Origin: Chitinophagaceae bacterium
GTDB taxonomy: Bacteria; Bacteroidota; Bacteroidia; Chitinophagales; Chitinophagaceae
NCBI GenBank assembly: GCA_019752295.1
Contig: JAIEMK010000002.1
Coordinates: forward strand, 1-64,000
Reading direction: 5' to 3'
DNA: 64,000 nucleotides
Shown: one piece after another, positions 63,794-64,000 of the stretch
Position numbering within the stretch: the first letter of the stretch is position 1
Layout: each line of letters begins with the position of its first letter
Position numbers and translations under genes: made by a program
Notes under the pieces: model-generated
The model's database searches: none
Told to the model about the DNA's origin: nothing
The model's input: only the letters and a program-made list of their open reading frames with translations

Positions 63794-63870
63794 ATATAAT
63801 GTTAAATCTATTTATCGCTTTTCCAAAAAAGATGCTCCCTCACCAACCTACTCACTATCTTAATGGGTTG

Positions 63871-63902
63871 CAAAAGTAGGTCGATGAAGCTTACTAACCA
63901 AA
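63871..63902 (-). promoter_or_regulatory. Promoter of initiator tRNA
   Basis: On the minus strand TTTG (63902-63899), 20 nt, TACTTTTG (63878-63871). It lies 77 bp before the mature tRNA. Confidence 0.7.
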
Positions 63903-63911
63903 ATTATTTGC

Positions 63912-64000
63912 TTAATCTTCGGTTTTTCTTTTTACAGATGCAATACCGCTGGTGCTGATATTCTTTGTTAACCCAGTGCCTTTGTAGTATATACTGCTTC
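63912..64000 (-). CDS. Possible C-terminal end of a gene continuing past the window
   Basis: A minus-strand frame is open for 28 codons from the window edge to TAA at 63912. It reads ...YYKGTGLTKNISTSGIASVK... and ends KRKTED. No family is recognized. The length is too short to be sure it is coding. Confidence 0.35.
   Translation of the reverse strand, partial: SSIYYKGTGLTKNISTSGIASVKRKTED

Overview
The window looks like a chromosomal segment of a Bacteroidota bacterium, most likely Chitinophagaceae or a close relative. The evidence is type IX secretion (T9SS) genes (porQ, PorP/SprF-like proteins, adhesins with gliding-motility C-terminal domains), a fused DAHP synthase/chorismate mutase, a futalosine-pathway mqnA, the absence of Shine-Dalgarno sequences, and promoters of the form TTTG-N19/20-TAnnTTTG. 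No species is claimed.

Layout. 1-4.3 kb: a mobilization module (RadC-like protein, nested palindrome that may be an oriT, MobC-like protein, relaxase, coupling protein) that stops at the 3' end of a tRNA-Leu/tRNA-Gly pair, so it may be the right end of an integrated mobilizable element. 4.6-7.9 kb: a glycosyltransferase, ornithine aminotransferase (rocD) with an unusual leader, and a small membrane protein. 8.2-22.6 kb: two tandem copies of a T9SS cassette, each a giant repeat-rich secreted adhesin (1929 and 2033 aa) followed 12 nt later by a PorP/SprF-like protein. 22.6-27.1 kb: tRNA-Cys, uridine phosphorylase, dapF, a CorA-like transporter, a NUDIX hydrolase and a queuosine-precursor transporter. 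27.2-37.3 kb: a surface-glycan cluster (YfhO-like protein, five glycosyltransferases, a methyltransferase, a flippase). 37.3-39.4 kb: mqnA and purB. 39.4-49.6 kb: an almost continuous minus-strand run pheA, aminotransferase, tyrA, DEAD-box helicase, DAHP synthase/chorismate mutase, aroB, aroA, aroC and two small genes. 49.8-64 kb: a small lipoprotein, an ECF sigma factor with a membrane protease partner, a nucleotidyltransferase, a PLP enzyme, lipB, rluD-like, FkbM methyltransferase, porQ, lon, a second small lipoprotein, der, era and initiator tRNA-Met.

Most interesting signals. (1) Upstream of pheA-aminotransferase-tyrA is a complete, textbook-like attenuator: a 29-codon leader peptide with nine consecutive Phe/Tyr codons, mutually exclusive hairpins and an intrinsic terminator. 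This would let the cell match Phe/Tyr synthesis to charged tRNA levels. (2) A family of 83-bp hairpin-forming repeats occurs five times at three loci, each time ending 6-12 bp before the start codon of a minus-strand gene. (3) rocD carries a possible second leader peptide with Cys-Cys-Tyr codons in one arm of competing hairpins. (4) The duplicated T9SS adhesin cassettes differ by gain or loss of whole domain blocks.

All calls come from reading the sequence and from knowledge of protein families. No database search or folding program was run.
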